Positions 37,101-46,000 of a stretch of DNA of 64,000 nucleotides are shown in pieces. A program made the translations under genes and the position numbers. Positions within the stretch are counted from its first letter, which is position 1; every line of letters starts with the position of its first letter. This DNA comes from Bacteroidota bacterium (lineage in GTDB: Bacteria > Bacteroidota > Bacteroidia > Cytophagales > Cyclobacteriaceae). The notes beneath the pieces are model-generated. The model was not told the origin of the DNA and ran no database searches. It was given only the letters and a program-made list of their open reading frames with translations. Location of the stretch: the NCBI GenBank assembly GCA_023428695.1, contig JAEYWY010000022.1, forward strand, positions 235,104 through 299,103, written 5' to 3'.

Positions 37101-37989
37101 GGGGCGTTCCGAAAACGAATGTGCAGATCTCACTACGTCCCTGATTTCGAAATGCGATGTCTCCGTCAGGGTTGCTTGCGGTCACCTGAATCGCGTACTT
37201 CCTGCCGCGTTCCAAAATCACATCCTCCGGGATCATGAGGTTGTAAACCGTCATCCCGCTTACTTCTTTTGTAAAAACCGGTGGCGAACTCATCATGGCA
37301 TCGAACGGGTTTCTTGTAGGCGGTTCAATTTCAACCATTCGAATCGAATAGTCGATAATTGCCCCCGGACGGGTAGGCATTACCTGTGTCCACACAATAT
37401 TCATTTGTGTTGCTTCATGCGATATGATCTGATCGCACTCTGTTGAAATGATCACGGGCGGATCCACATAGCTCACATCAAAACTTGCGCAGCCGATGGG
37501 TTCCATGGGAAGATCCGAAAGGTATTTTCCAACAACATTACAATCCATCACCCGAATACACAGGCTATATCGACCTTCGGGAAGTGCTTCATCGCCACGG
37601 ATGGTCTCCCGCGACAAACCGCGAAACACCATATTGTCAGGATTGAACATCGCCCGGAGATCGGTACCTGTAAGCGTCGTGACGCCCATCGGTATGGTTG
37701 TGCAAAGCCCGCGTAAGCGATTTATGTCAGACGTGATCGATGCTCCCGTATCTTCATTTCTCAACGTACCGACCAGGGCAATTCCATAGGTATCCTGCGA
37801 TGTATTTTGAATCGTCACCAGCACATTGCTTTCGATGGAAGTGAAATCGGAAAGCCGGATAGGATACGGCGGTGAAACATTCACCTGTACCTGCAACGGA
37901 TATTGTCCGGACGCCGAAAAGACAACCCATAAGATAAGGGCCCCGCACATCAGAGCTTTCAGTTTGTGTATGCCGCAAAATCTGTTCAT
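31144..37989 (-). CDS. Giant exported protein, about 2,281 residues, TANFOR-like
   Basis: From the ATG at 37989 (signal peptide ending FSASGQ); a longer frame to 38049 starts upstream of the signal and overlaps the barrel gene. The N-terminal 650 residues are beta-rich, with an opening (YPLQVQVNVSPPYPIRLSDFTSIESNVLVTIQNTS) that resembles Bacteroidota proteins labelled TANFOR domain; this is from memory and unverified. The middle has long beta-strand series with Gly and aromatic residues, much like a filamentous or barrel-like surface domain (about 880-1500). The C-terminal third includes Big/FN3-like modules (TVLKFRLDEMLEGNADYEVRIVV). No protease motif or sorting tail was found. Third gene of the operon, 7 bp after the barrel gene. 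Confidence 0.85.
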   Translation of the reverse strand: MNRFCGIHKLKALMCGALILWVVFSASGQYPLQVQVNVSPPYPIRLSDFTSIESNVLVTIQNTSQDTYGIALVGTLRNEDTGASITSDINRLRGLCTTIPMGVTTLTGTDLRAMFNPDNMVFRGLSRETIRGDEALPEGRYSLCIRVMDCNVVGKYLSDLPMEPIGCASFDVSYVDPPVIISTECDQIISHEATQMNIVWTQVMPTRPGAIIDYSIRMVEIEPPTRNPFDAMMSSPPVFTKEVSGMTVYNLMIPEDVILERGRKYAIQVTASNPDGDIAFRNQGRSEICTFVFGTPLPSAGGFAVTASYPLAGDVLPFSYFPIIVQFTPYDDAYTRFGYQFNISGTNGYSDFKNDQLRWPRGPLAGQRAATGFGDLTREQSQYIALNKNQTETTVSFERGNTYTWNASIEMDRGSSTLPANIPATTFGVGMAPSVLKLPPDADTVPPGEIKFKWMTASPPVKLLPDFAIVQARGTGPSFFNGIVDERWVIEISREESFATIVETISGRLGYSVDLNASPQAIKDELYKDLEEHFTITENGKYYWRVRWMKAPDNPGDNTSYATSPTWSFFISDSAPSTPVATRETEEDPGACISTCLAEPVTDRTAVASLSAGAEVQIGKFTLTVRNVTSSGGSRFTGEGVVRVPFLNNINILVDFTNIQVNAANKVFAGTVKAKADREFVTEDIHTRAGEVLGMSESEARALSGFLSDGERLVSAFTGSREIGMPIGIDREIDGHRYVIGIVNFEFSPERAIADALMSLDFPEIGDRILALGVKDLCITPGGLGDEGRLYLARDWVVVQEGETQFAFKGAESADTTRATYVSWDCRGFKCLQVRGEVTFPRSMLVPDNADGTIGEGNVKGLFGVKACRGNNWIATITFDPFQVNGLAGWGWNTSNAYIDLSDIENPPGFRLPRGYGDTTLTDPRLVSTWKGFYMERIEVKLPPEFASDVTPDGRTSFGAFETIIDGTGLTTSIRALNVLEVSEGNFEGWGFAIDTINFDMVSNTFTEAGMAGRLGMPIFEEGDHLKYSMALSFDDGSDEFSYQFRVFTRDTLNIPMWGAAQMFFKPNSSVEIGLNDRVKGDHITAILHGGVHLVGDFGAISDVAFKGVNFEGLYISTFADPEGRYFKADSFYVAHASPQKSASGFPVNISNINLNINTPTRPGIEFDLQLLFSEGSTSIGADATFGVFATFNKIGDRFEVGFGGVDVGRIGIDVSVSVMKLRGELEFYKDDPTYGNGTRGNIRVELPMDISGELTAYFGTVGGPSRGRFGTRDYYAYWLVDGMITFPGLPIFSGFAIYGFGGGAYHHMTMASDLPDPQNTQSGSGRTSIRYVPNFDTSLGLKFAAVFGTHPSSEAFNMDVRLQAEFNSSFGLNFISVGGDGYFMASLTERGDAKVWANVNLMFDNRPAEGPKFTGNFDVFVRVGEYLYGAQAGNKFVGMEFYVDKDTWYMYMGTPENRSGLIADVRVIQARLTSYLMIGHGIPVALPPLPPRIMAVLGGSGGRLEGESETVTKATSRARTASDDAAYRSGQGFAFGTALALDVNLDFAIFYASLGLDLGFDLNFSKPAPGSVFCAETGQPPRGIDGWYIQGQVFAGIYGEMGVQVDLFFIKGKYPFIQLGAAAMLQGNFPDPSGFRGRAGLYYSILGGMVEGRCNFNMEIGQKCTFVIPNPLSGMNMIAEVMPENGSREQSCFTSPAVSFNVPVEKFLEFPMEAADGTEVTRTFFPFVETFVVKKQGSSQTVNGAYSLQSNNTVLKFRLDEMLEGNADYEVRIVVKAREHFSNGTQQIVRNGDGSVWSEERVVAFRTGPVPDFIPLDQIVYTYPVEGQFYHLKGEGVSSKSIRETRTTRSGVIQLENPVDRIFSREIEGRRYKYLVRYVPVAGGEKTEHELTYSTGRVMSLPLPEMDNETMYGVQIVRKLIPAPVSTEERLRREVQHQASARFNVAASRVALSSSLAGGSTVNIRSQAERLLPGEVVEPGEKLLYKFYFRTSKFNTLQEKLASAGLNAAYVNAFIAEGFSVKTTVAEPFDRFEAFGLYKNGAMVMKPLLSIIDPWVNDYHVRVVQPAIYDLHASLTTLISSVPGITRFRLAQLNRHGKGIPPMQTVTVSDRSRLTAPIQSWQVEREARNNPQYNQGGISPAFAAAASNMSGFQAATQVLGGSSTRFVPQAAIGTMTASVPNLELSVVTSSYVWTDFLDLQRTVGQAMAWTPTPIFPSGYPIRDAVNRNRVLAPKVNLLLRNRMIDYRYTRGTYQIQIQYQWPRGNNAYGTGTKATKTFTY

Positions 37990-37996
37990 GAGGTTC

Positions 37997-39694
37997 TTAC
38001 TGGTTGTTTCTTCCAAAATTGTAGATGTATCCAAAGTTCGCCAGCACATCCCGCAATGCAGGGCCGGACTCCGCAGCGAGTCGCCGGCTTACCAGGGAAG
38101 CGCTCAAATCGAGGCTATGCTTCTCTTTGATGGTGTAACCAACCCTTGCGTTCACCGATATCGCGTTGCTTTGCGCGCTCCCGTCCGTCCGGACCGTGAA
38201 ATACGTCGCCGATCCGTTCATCCGAAGTTGATTGTCAAGCATCGACTTATTGAGACCCAAGGTGTATCCCAGGCGGATCGTTTCGCTTGCATCTGTAGTA
38301 AACTGATTCAAGGTGACAGAAGCGTTGGCACCAAAGTGACTCACCGTATTCTGGTACCGGTAACTCAGATTCGGGTTGACCGATGTTGTATTGTTGTTGG
38401 TCTCGCTGATGTTGTTGTCATCGCGCAATGCCTGATAATTAACACCAGCGCTGAAATTATGCCTGACCTGCCTGGTGCCGCGAGTCAGCATAGCCATAAC
38501 GTTAAGGTTGTCGGAGAACTGTTCAAGACGAAGCGTATCGGCCGTGAGTCTTATATTCCTTTCCTGGTTAATCCGGTAATTCGTATAAAAAGCCGTGATG
38601 TTCAACTGTGGAGTTGGCATCAGCGTAATATTGAGTGAATTGATTCGCCGGTTCGTACTACTCAGCTTGTCCTCAAAAAGATTGTTCCGTTGAATCCCGA
38701 CACTGCCCGCTACGCGAACTTTATTCTTCATCATCGACCACGACGGTGCAACGGTTATGTTTTCATAATCATTATTGAGAAAATATGATCCCATCGATTG
38801 ATAGTCCGGTTCTACACGGGCGTACTGGAGCCGGACAGAAACGGCCTTCAGCCTCAGGGAAAGGCTTGCTTTTCCAGCCATTTGGAATGACGTGGAAGCC
38901 CGCGGTGTAAGGAAGGCGGTGACAAAAGACGGAACATCGTATTCGTCCGTACTTACTTCGGCTGCAGTGATATCGTTTGTGTAGATACTGAAACCGTAGT
39001 CCACGTCAAGCATGAATATTTTGAGAAACCCCTGTCGCGCCTTGAGTCCATACACGACATTTTCCGCAGGACGGATACCCGATTCATGCCATCCGGTCTC
39101 AAGCGAGGTGGAATCATCCTTGCCTTTGAAAAAGATGAGGTCAACGAAATTGTTTTGTGAACCAATCCCGATTTTGGCGGCAATGCCTTTGCGCGCGAAA
39201 GTAGGAACGACGATTTCGCCGGAAAGGGTGTCTCGCGGAAGATCGATCGCCTTCAGGAATCGCCCGTAAATGAGTCCGAATCTGAAGATGCCCGGTTCTG
39301 CCTCCACGCCCACGCCTCTGAAGGTATGATTAGCCAGTGTGAAATCGGAAAATGATATGTTGCGGTATCCGAGATGCAACCGCAGCCACTTGTAATAAGG
39401 ACTTAGCCCGAACTGATTGAATGGTTGTCTGTAATCAGTTTGTTTCTGACTAAACGAGAAATAGAATGGCAGCGTGACGCCGTACAGGGAAAGCGTTGGT
39501 GATCCGCTTATTGTCCAGAAGAAGGGATCCCGCACCGCATTTTCCCTGTTCGTAGAAAAAGAATTCAGACGCAGCGATAGCGACCCGGAGACTTCGACAG
39601 GTGTAGCCGAACCGAGATTGCCGAGGTCTTGCGCAACGAGTAGCGACACCGGAAAGAGACATACCAGTAAGACGATGCCGGGAATCTTTTTCAT
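37997..39694 (-). CDS. Outer-membrane beta-barrel protein
   Basis: 565 residues from the ATG at 39694. Signal peptide ends LLVAQ. The mature chain is a run of alternating amphipathic strands (PFYFSFSQKQTDYRQPF, WLRLHLGYRNISFSDFTL, LKIFMLDVDYGFSIYTND, MTNYRI-type turns) and ends NFGYIYNFGRNNQ, an aromatic-rich terminal strand. It has no plug or TonB box. The family is not recognised; it could be a porin or the outer-membrane anchor for the giant protein encoded 7 bp downstream. Second gene of the operon. Confidence 0.85.
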   Translation of the reverse strand: MKKIPGIVLLVCLFPVSLLVAQDLGNLGSATPVEVSGSLSLRLNSFSTNRENAVRDPFFWTISGSPTLSLYGVTLPFYFSFSQKQTDYRQPFNQFGLSPYYKWLRLHLGYRNISFSDFTLANHTFRGVGVEAEPGIFRFGLIYGRFLKAIDLPRDTLSGEIVVPTFARKGIAAKIGIGSQNNFVDLIFFKGKDDSTSLETGWHESGIRPAENVVYGLKARQGFLKIFMLDVDYGFSIYTNDITAAEVSTDEYDVPSFVTAFLTPRASTSFQMAGKASLSLRLKAVSVRLQYARVEPDYQSMGSYFLNNDYENITVAPSWSMMKNKVRVAGSVGIQRNNLFEDKLSSTNRRINSLNITLMPTPQLNITAFYTNYRINQERNIRLTADTLRLEQFSDNLNVMAMLTRGTRQVRHNFSAGVNYQALRDDNNISETNNNTTSVNPNLSYRYQNTVSHFGANASVTLNQFTTDASETIRLGYTLGLNKSMLDNQLRMNGSATYFTVRTDGSAQSNAISVNARVGYTIKEKHSLDLSASLVSRRLAAESGPALRDVLANFGYIYNFGRNNQ

Positions 39695-39709
39695 TAACAC
39701 GGTTTAAGG

Positions 39710-41530
39710 CTATTCAAAAATTATCCTGCGTATCCGGCTGTTGCCGAAATCGACGACATAAATGTTTCCGTTGGCAAGAACCGTTACGTCCGATGGTTGA
39801 TTGAAACGTGAACCAGCTCCCGCGCCATCGATCATACCCGCCGTTCCGTCACCCGCGATCGTTGTGACTGCACGCAGCGGTGTTATCCGTCGTATGGCAT
39901 GATTGGCGAAGTCGGCGACGTACACGTTGTTGGACCCGTCCGTTGTCACGCCGCAAGGGTTTCTGAAACGCGCCGCCGTGCCTGTCCCATTGACGAATCC
40001 CGGCGTTCCGTTTCCGGCGAACGTTGTCACAGTTCCCTGCCCGTCAACGCGACGGATACTGTGATTGAGTACGTCGGCCACATAAAGGATGTCGTTTCCA
40101 TCCATGGCAAGCACTGCGATCCCGTTAAACTGGGCAGCAATCCCGTTTCCATCGGCGAACCCTGTCTGACCGTTCCCCGCCAGTGTGGTAACTTGTGCCA
40201 ATGTATTGATCCGCCGGATCCGCGAGTTGTTCGTATCTCCAACGTACAGGTTGCCCTGTGAGTCGGCGGCAATTCCGATCGGTGCGTTGAATTGCGCCTG
40301 AGGACCAGGCCCGTCGGCGTAGCCAGCCTGGGGGAATCCTGCCAGCGTGTAGACATCACCATCCGGTAACGTCATTCTGCGTATGCAATGGTTTCTGTTG
40401 TCGGCGATATAGAGATGATTGCCGTGCACAACCAACCCTGCAGGTCCGTTGAACTGCGCCTCAAGCGGGTCCTTCGCATCGGCAAATCCGGCGGTGCCCG
40501 ACCCTGCTATGGTAGTTAGCACGCCGGCAGGACTCAGTCTCCTGATGACGTTATTGGCAAAATCCGAGATGTAAATATTACCGTCACTGTCCGACGCACT
40601 GTAGTAGGGTGTCTGAAACTGACTTACGGTGCTGACGGATGGCGATACGATATACGTGAACACCGGTCCGTTGGCGGTTATCCCGTTCACAGTAGCCGTC
40701 ACGATGCCGGTACCTGCGCCTTTCGGAACGGTAACATCAAGGTCTGTGGTGCTCGCAGCCGTTACTGTTGCAATTATGCCGTTTATGCGAACCAGATTCT
40801 CGCTCACGACAGGTGAGAAGTTGTTGCCGTTGACCTTGATCGTGGTTCCGTATATGCCACTCGTTGGATTGATGCCGGAAATCGATACGGCATTGGTACG
40901 GATCGTGATATCGTCTGTTCCCGATAACGAACCGTCGGAAACAGTCAGGCGGACCACATAGGTTCCATGCGCATCGATGACGATGATGGTATTTCGACTC
41001 GCCGGGTTGGCAATGGTCGTCGTGCTGGACGGCGGTCTGGAAATGAGACTCCAACTGTACGTTATGGGATCTCCGTTCGGGTCCGTTCCGTTTCCGTTAA
41101 GTGCGAACTGGGTGCCGAGATCCACCATTGCGTCGAAACCCGCGTTTGCAACGGGTGCGCCATTGGGATTAGTAGCGTTGACTACCACGGTATCGCTGTC
41201 TGAATCGATATTGTCGGACACTGTGACACGCATCGTGTACACGCCCGCGACATCCGGGATTATCCGCGCCCTTACCGAATCAAAATATTGGATCGCCACA
41301 TCGCTTTGATCCGGCGCGTTTAGCAAGGTCCACGTGAATGAAAGGGAATCTCCATCGGGGTCGTATGAACCCGTTGCACCAAGCGAAACCATCTCACCGG
41401 ATTGGACGACCATATCTTCACCCGCATCGGCGATGGGTGCTTGATTCGGTTCGATGCTATCCGTCTCACGACAGGTCAGCAGCATCGAAGACGCAAGACA
41501 CACGAGCACAAATGAAAGAGGGGTTTTCAT
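39710..41530 (-). CDS. PKD-IPT-NHL lipoprotein
   Basis: 606 residues, first gene of the four-gene operon. Signal peptide with lipobox LLTC. Two PKD-like domains (about 30-120 and 125-212; NQAPIADAGEDMVVQSGEMVSL, GAPVANAGFDAMVDLGT), one IPT/TIG domain (about 215-295; SGINPTSGIYGTTIKVNGNNF), then about five NHL repeats forming a propeller (LYIADNRNHCIRRM, LYVGDTNNSRIRRI, LYVADVLNHSIRRV, VYVADFANHAIRRI, IYVVDFGNSRIRRI). It is probably exposed at the outer membrane and suited to protein or glycan binding. 15 bp separate it from the barrel gene. Confidence 0.92.
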   Translation of the reverse strand: MKTPLSFVLVCLASSMLLTCRETDSIEPNQAPIADAGEDMVVQSGEMVSLGATGSYDPDGDSLSFTWTLLNAPDQSDVAIQYFDSVRARIIPDVAGVYTMRVTVSDNIDSDSDTVVVNATNPNGAPVANAGFDAMVDLGTQFALNGNGTDPNGDPITYSWSLISRPPSSTTTIANPASRNTIIVIDAHGTYVVRLTVSDGSLSGTDDITIRTNAVSISGINPTSGIYGTTIKVNGNNFSPVVSENLVRINGIIATVTAASTTDLDVTVPKGAGTGIVTATVNGITANGPVFTYIVSPSVSTVSQFQTPYYSASDSDGNIYISDFANNVIRRLSPAGVLTTIAGSGTAGFADAKDPLEAQFNGPAGLVVHGNHLYIADNRNHCIRRMTLPDGDVYTLAGFPQAGYADGPGPQAQFNAPIGIAADSQGNLYVGDTNNSRIRRINTLAQVTTLAGNGQTGFADGNGIAAQFNGIAVLAMDGNDILYVADVLNHSIRRVDGQGTVTTFAGNGTPGFVNGTGTAARFRNPCGVTTDGSNNVYVADFANHAIRRITPLRAVTTIAGDGTAGMIDGAGAGSRFNQPSDVTVLANGNIYVVDFGNSRIRRIIFE

Positions 41531-41684
41531 TCAAATCCTTTAGGATCAACATATCGGAGGAAATGCCTCAATCCCACCGGATATTTGCTTCCATGCTTTT
41601 GTGCTGTTATTTTTAAAAGGGTTACTTCATCGTCAACATTTTTTAAGAAAAAGTATCCGTAAGCCTCAATAACCGGTAACCGTT

Positions 41685-42290
41685 TTGGAAAACAGTGCAC
41701 TAAATAAGAAGATTGTGGATGCTTTTGTTGATGCCAGGGACCTGGAACGGATAAAGCAGGGTGACAGACTTTTTCTGAAGGAGTTGTACAGGAATAATCG
41801 CAACGCGTTTCTGAAATGGGCGCAATGGCGATACTCCTGCCCCGTAGAAGACATCGCCGACATCTATCAACAGGCTTTCACAATCTTTTATTACAACGTG
41901 AAAGCAGGAAAATTTACCGGTTTAAACAGCGCTATTCAGACCTACCTGTTCGGGATTGGCAAAAATCTGTTAAACAAAAGAGCCGCGGCGGTTAAGCGTA
42001 ACCTCGAAGCGCTCGATGACGTTCCGGAGGTAGCGTTGGCAGAAGATGAACAGACAGAACGCCACGAATCAACGCACCGTCAGATGGTCGTTCAATCGCT
42101 CCTGATGAAGGTCGGCGAACCTTGCCGGAGCATCCTGATCAAATACTACTTCGAGAATCATTCGATGGAAGCGATCGCGGAAACGATGGGGTATAAATCG
42201 GCTATGGTGGCCAAGAAAAAGAAGTGCGAATGTCTGATGAAAATCAGAAGGGCGTTGAAAGAAACCGAGAACAAAAAACAGGGGCGATGA
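41685..42290 (+). CDS. ECF-family RNA polymerase sigma factor (TTG start)
   Basis: 201 residues. Region 2 reads LFLKELYRNNRNAFLKWAQWRYSCPVEDIADIYQQAFTIFYYNVKAGKFTGLNSAIQTYLFGIGKNLL and region 4 reads VGEPCRSILIKYYFENHSMEAIAETMGYKSAMVAKKKKCECLMKIR. No ATG is present at the expected start; the frame begins at a TTG (41685), with a GTG ten codons later as alternative, hinting at low or regulated translation. Its stop overlaps the next start (ATGA), so sigma and anti-sigma-like proteins are coupled. The TPR-CHAT gene is convergent. Confidence 0.92.
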   Translation: MENSALNKKIVDAFVDARDLERIKQGDRLFLKELYRNNRNAFLKWAQWRYSCPVEDIADIYQQAFTIFYYNVKAGKFTGLNSAIQTYLFGIGKNLLNKRAAAVKRNLEALDDVPEVALAEDEQTERHESTHRQMVVQSLLMKVGEPCRSILIKYYFENHSMEAIAETMGYKSAMVAKKKKCECLMKIRRALKETENKKQGR

Positions 42291-43048
42291 ATAAGGAAGA
42301 AGCGGATATCGATCTTATTGAAAGGAAATTGCGTGGTGAGCTTACCCAGGCTGAGCAGGACGCGTTCGATGCGCGCGTCGCATCCGAGCTTGCGTTCGCG
42401 GAAAAAGTTGACGACTATTTGGCAATCATGAGCGGCATCAGAAACTTCGATAGTCACGCCATGCGGGAAGAAGTTGCTCAATGGGAACGGGAAATACGCA
42501 ATGAGGAACAAGCTGAAACGCCGGTGGTACCACTTGGTTCGCCATGGAAAAAATATCTGGTTGCGGCCTCCGTCGCCGCAAGTATTGTCGCTGCTTACCT
42601 GTTTTTCGACCGGGTTCCACAAAACAGTAATCAGGACCTGGTTGCTGCATATTTTGTCCCGTACGGCGATGTCATCTCCGTTCGCGAAGGAGAAAACGAT
42701 TCTGAGCTTTTAATGGCGGCGATGGAATCATACAGCGCCGGAAAATGGGCCGAGGCGATTTCACTTTTCCATGCCAGTCTTGAAAAAAATCCTGATAACC
42801 CTGATGCAGCGTTCTATCTCGGTATCGCATACCTTGCCAATCAGGATCCGGTGCAAGCCGCAAACGTGTTGGAACGATTGAGAAACGGTGATCACCCATA
42901 CAACGACCATGTAATGTGGTACCTTGCGCTCGCGAAAATTGCATCGGATGATATCGTTGAGGCAAAAGAAATTCTCAGGGAGATACAAAGCCAGCCTTCG
43001 CATGACTTCAGTCGCCAGGCCGGCCAGTTGATGCGGGAACTTAAATAG
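42287..43048 (+). CDS. Membrane TPR protein, probable anti-sigma factor
   Basis: 253 residues from the ATG at 42287, overlapping the sigma stop by 4 nt. An acidic helical cytoplasmic N-terminus of about 85 residues (IDLIERKLRGELTQAEQDAFDARVASE) precedes one membrane helix (KKYLVAASVAASIVAAYLFF) and a periplasmic TPR-like tail (AEAISLFHASLEKNPDNPDAAFYLGIAYLANQDPVQAANVLERL). The zinc HxxxCxxC motif of ZAS anti-sigma factors is absent. Position and topology point to a sigma-binding membrane regulator. It ends 8 nt into the convergent CHAT gene. Confidence 0.85.
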   Translation: MNKEEADIDLIERKLRGELTQAEQDAFDARVASELAFAEKVDDYLAIMSGIRNFDSHAMREEVAQWEREIRNEEQAETPVVPLGSPWKKYLVAASVAASIVAAYLFFDRVPQNSNQDLVAAYFVPYGDVISVREGENDSELLMAAMESYSAGKWAEAISLFHASLEKNPDNPDAAFYLGIAYLANQDPVQAANVLERLRNGDHPYNDHVMWYLALAKIASDDIVEAKEILREIQSQPSHDFSRQAGQLMRELK

Positions 43049-46000
43049 CACCGGCCGCACTGGCCGCTCTTTTCGCATTCCTGCGACGCAGCAAGATCAT
43101 CGCGATCACTGAGAAAACAAGGACAGAAATCGTCGCGCCTGTGATGAAGTTGTTTTTGCCCGATAGCGGCTCAGTATTTCCGATCAATACGAAACCAGCC
43201 CAGAAAAAGGGATCACTTTTAATATTGTCACTTGTTGCAAGGAAATCCAGCTTTGCCTGCCGGAGTGCTTCATCCTTGGGAAGCCCTTTGGCGAGATTCC
43301 TGTAAAAGCCAGCCATGATGTCCGCAGTAGTCTGATCCTGCGACGGCCAAAGGCTCGTCAGCATACTTTCGCAGCCCGCATAGGCAAACGCGCGCGACAA
43401 GCTCATAACCCCCTCACCCTCCCGATATACGCCGGCGCCGGTATTGCAGGCGCTAAGCGCTACAAGCTTTGCGCTCATATTGAGATTGAATATTTCATAA
43501 GCGTGTAAAAGTCCGTCCTCCAATGAATCACCGGCCGAAAAATACAAGCGTGAAAGATCTGCGTTGTGTTCATCGAGGGCGGCATGGGTCGCCAGGTGGA
43601 TAACTCCGGCGCGATGAGCCTGCGCCCTGAAATTAGACTCGGTGGCATCGTCTCCCAGAAAGACCGTACCTGGAAATGACCCTGATATCTCCTCTACTTC
43701 ACGCAGTGCATAAGGAATGTTTCCCGGCAAGCCCCTTTGCGCGACCGCCTGACCTTCGAATTGCGGTGCAAAACCGGCAAAGTCGTTATTACTTTTGCCC
43801 CTGGACAAAGCGCGACCGTCGAGCATCAACGCTGCGGAGAGTCTGTAGCTGAAGTTAAACTTTCGAATGGCATATTCGAGATCACGGAATTTTCTGTCTC
43901 CCGGCGGTGTGGTCAGTAGTAGCTCGAACGGAATATATGCGAGTATGCCATCGGGAACGACGACAATGCGTTCCGGTGTCGTGCCGCACGCCTGCAAAGC
44001 CGGTTCAAGAATTTTTGTGTACAACGGGTAAGCAACACGCAGAAAGGCATCGCTATCCCGGTTTCGCAGGCCCGACACCATCTCCTGAAATTCGTGTACA
44101 ACGTCATTCTGCAGTGAAATAATGCCTGAGTTCTTCTGCGTTGCATAAAACACGTACAATGCACTGTCTCCGGAAAAAAATTCAATAAACAACTGGTCGG
44201 GCGCAAGCTCCCGTTTGAGGGCAGCAATTGAAATTTCAGGCGCAGCGTATTTCGCATGAAAGTATCTGGGATGATCTGTCCGCAGCTTGAGTTTAAACGA
44301 CTCAAGCTCACGGCGCGTCTCAAACAGGCCCGCCTGCCACTGATTTATTTTCAGCGAATCCTGTTTTTCACCCTTTATCCGTTCATCCAGCAACTGCTCC
44401 TGGTAATAGGCAACGCGGCTCAGTAAACCATTTTCCGTGTTGAACAGCTCGTCCTCGGAAGATAACGCGCCTTTCACCTGCGATGTCTGCAACGACTCAA
44501 GCAAGAGACGCGATTTGTTTTTTTCCATCATCGCGAAGGCGACGTTATCAAGCGTGGCATCGCCTGAAACATCGCGCAACAGCAGGGCCGCGCGTATGCT
44601 TCGCTCGTAAAGCGACTTACTGTTCTCCGCGAGGAAGGATTTCGATCGGATATCGAGCAGATCGTTTCTCACGTTTTCGGAAAACTGCACCGTCAACGCA
44701 TACGTTTCGTTAGCGAGATGAAGCATGTCGCGGTCCTTGGTTCTTTCAAATTGCTTCATCAAAATATCGGCTTTCCTGGAGAGATGTCGTATCAGATGGA
44801 CCTTGACGTTACAGGCGGCATCAATCGTCGGGTTATCCCTGATGTTGTCGCTATTGAAATTGTGAACGACAGATCGGAGCGCCGACTGCGTGTAGCCCAG
44901 CGCGGTAGTCAGATTACCGTTAATTTCTTCAACGTCAGCCATCTTGATAAAGGCTTCACCTGTATTGGGGTGGAACGGCCCGTGAACGTCAAGATTCATT
45001 TCAAGAGATTGCCGGTAAAAATCCGACGCCTTGTTGTAGTCCTTCAGCGCAAACCAGGTATCACCGATATTCTTCAGCTCCGTTGCCACGCGGCCATGCT
45101 TGTCTCCGTATTCATCGCGAAAAAGGGCAAGTGCCCTTTCTTCAAACTTTAACGCCTCGTCATACCGGCCAAGACGGGTATAGGTCGTCCCGAGTCCGCC
45201 CATGATTGTCGCCAGCGAGGTCTTTCCCGTGGATTTTTCGTTCTCGTAAAGGGATAGTGCGCGAAGTGTGTACTTCAGGGCGTTTTCATCGTCATGCAAG
45301 TGATGATATAACGTACCTATGTTATTGTAGACAGGCGCCATTGACCGGAATCGCGGTGCGATCGCGTTTCGATCTTCAGCCGTGTACCGCTCGCCAACTT
45401 CGATGCTCTTCTTATAATAATCGAGCGCCATGTCATATTCACCCATATGCCGGTACATCACACCGAGATAATTATATGCGTCACTCATCAGCAGGTATTC
45501 AGGACCATGGTGCGCCGTGATAAGTTCGGCGTATTTCCGATAGTACGTTACGGCCTTTATCAACTGCCCGGAATTTCCGTGAAGCACGCCCATGATACGT
45601 GTAATGTTGATGAGATCATCAGGCGCCGTATTGCTCCTCGCGATATTGATCTCGTATACGGGCTGTCTATACTTCAGTGAATTGAACGCATCACCGGCGT
45701 AGTAGTAAAGTTCGGATAGCGTCGTAAAAAAAAGTTCGCGCGCTTCATCCAGAGAATCCACTTTTCCGGCGATGGGTTCATATTTCAGAAGCAGAGAAAT
45801 TGCCGGATCGATCTTTCGCATCGCGATCATTGCCTTTCCCGCATTTGAAATTGATCGCAAGGTTTCACGATGGTCTGACGCCTGGGAATACAACTCCGCT
45901 GCGCGTTGATAGAACGTTGCAGCACTATCGAACATTTTGTCCGCTACAAATCTATCGGCCTTTTCCTTGTGATAAGAAGCCTGGTCGCCCGGGGTTTGCG

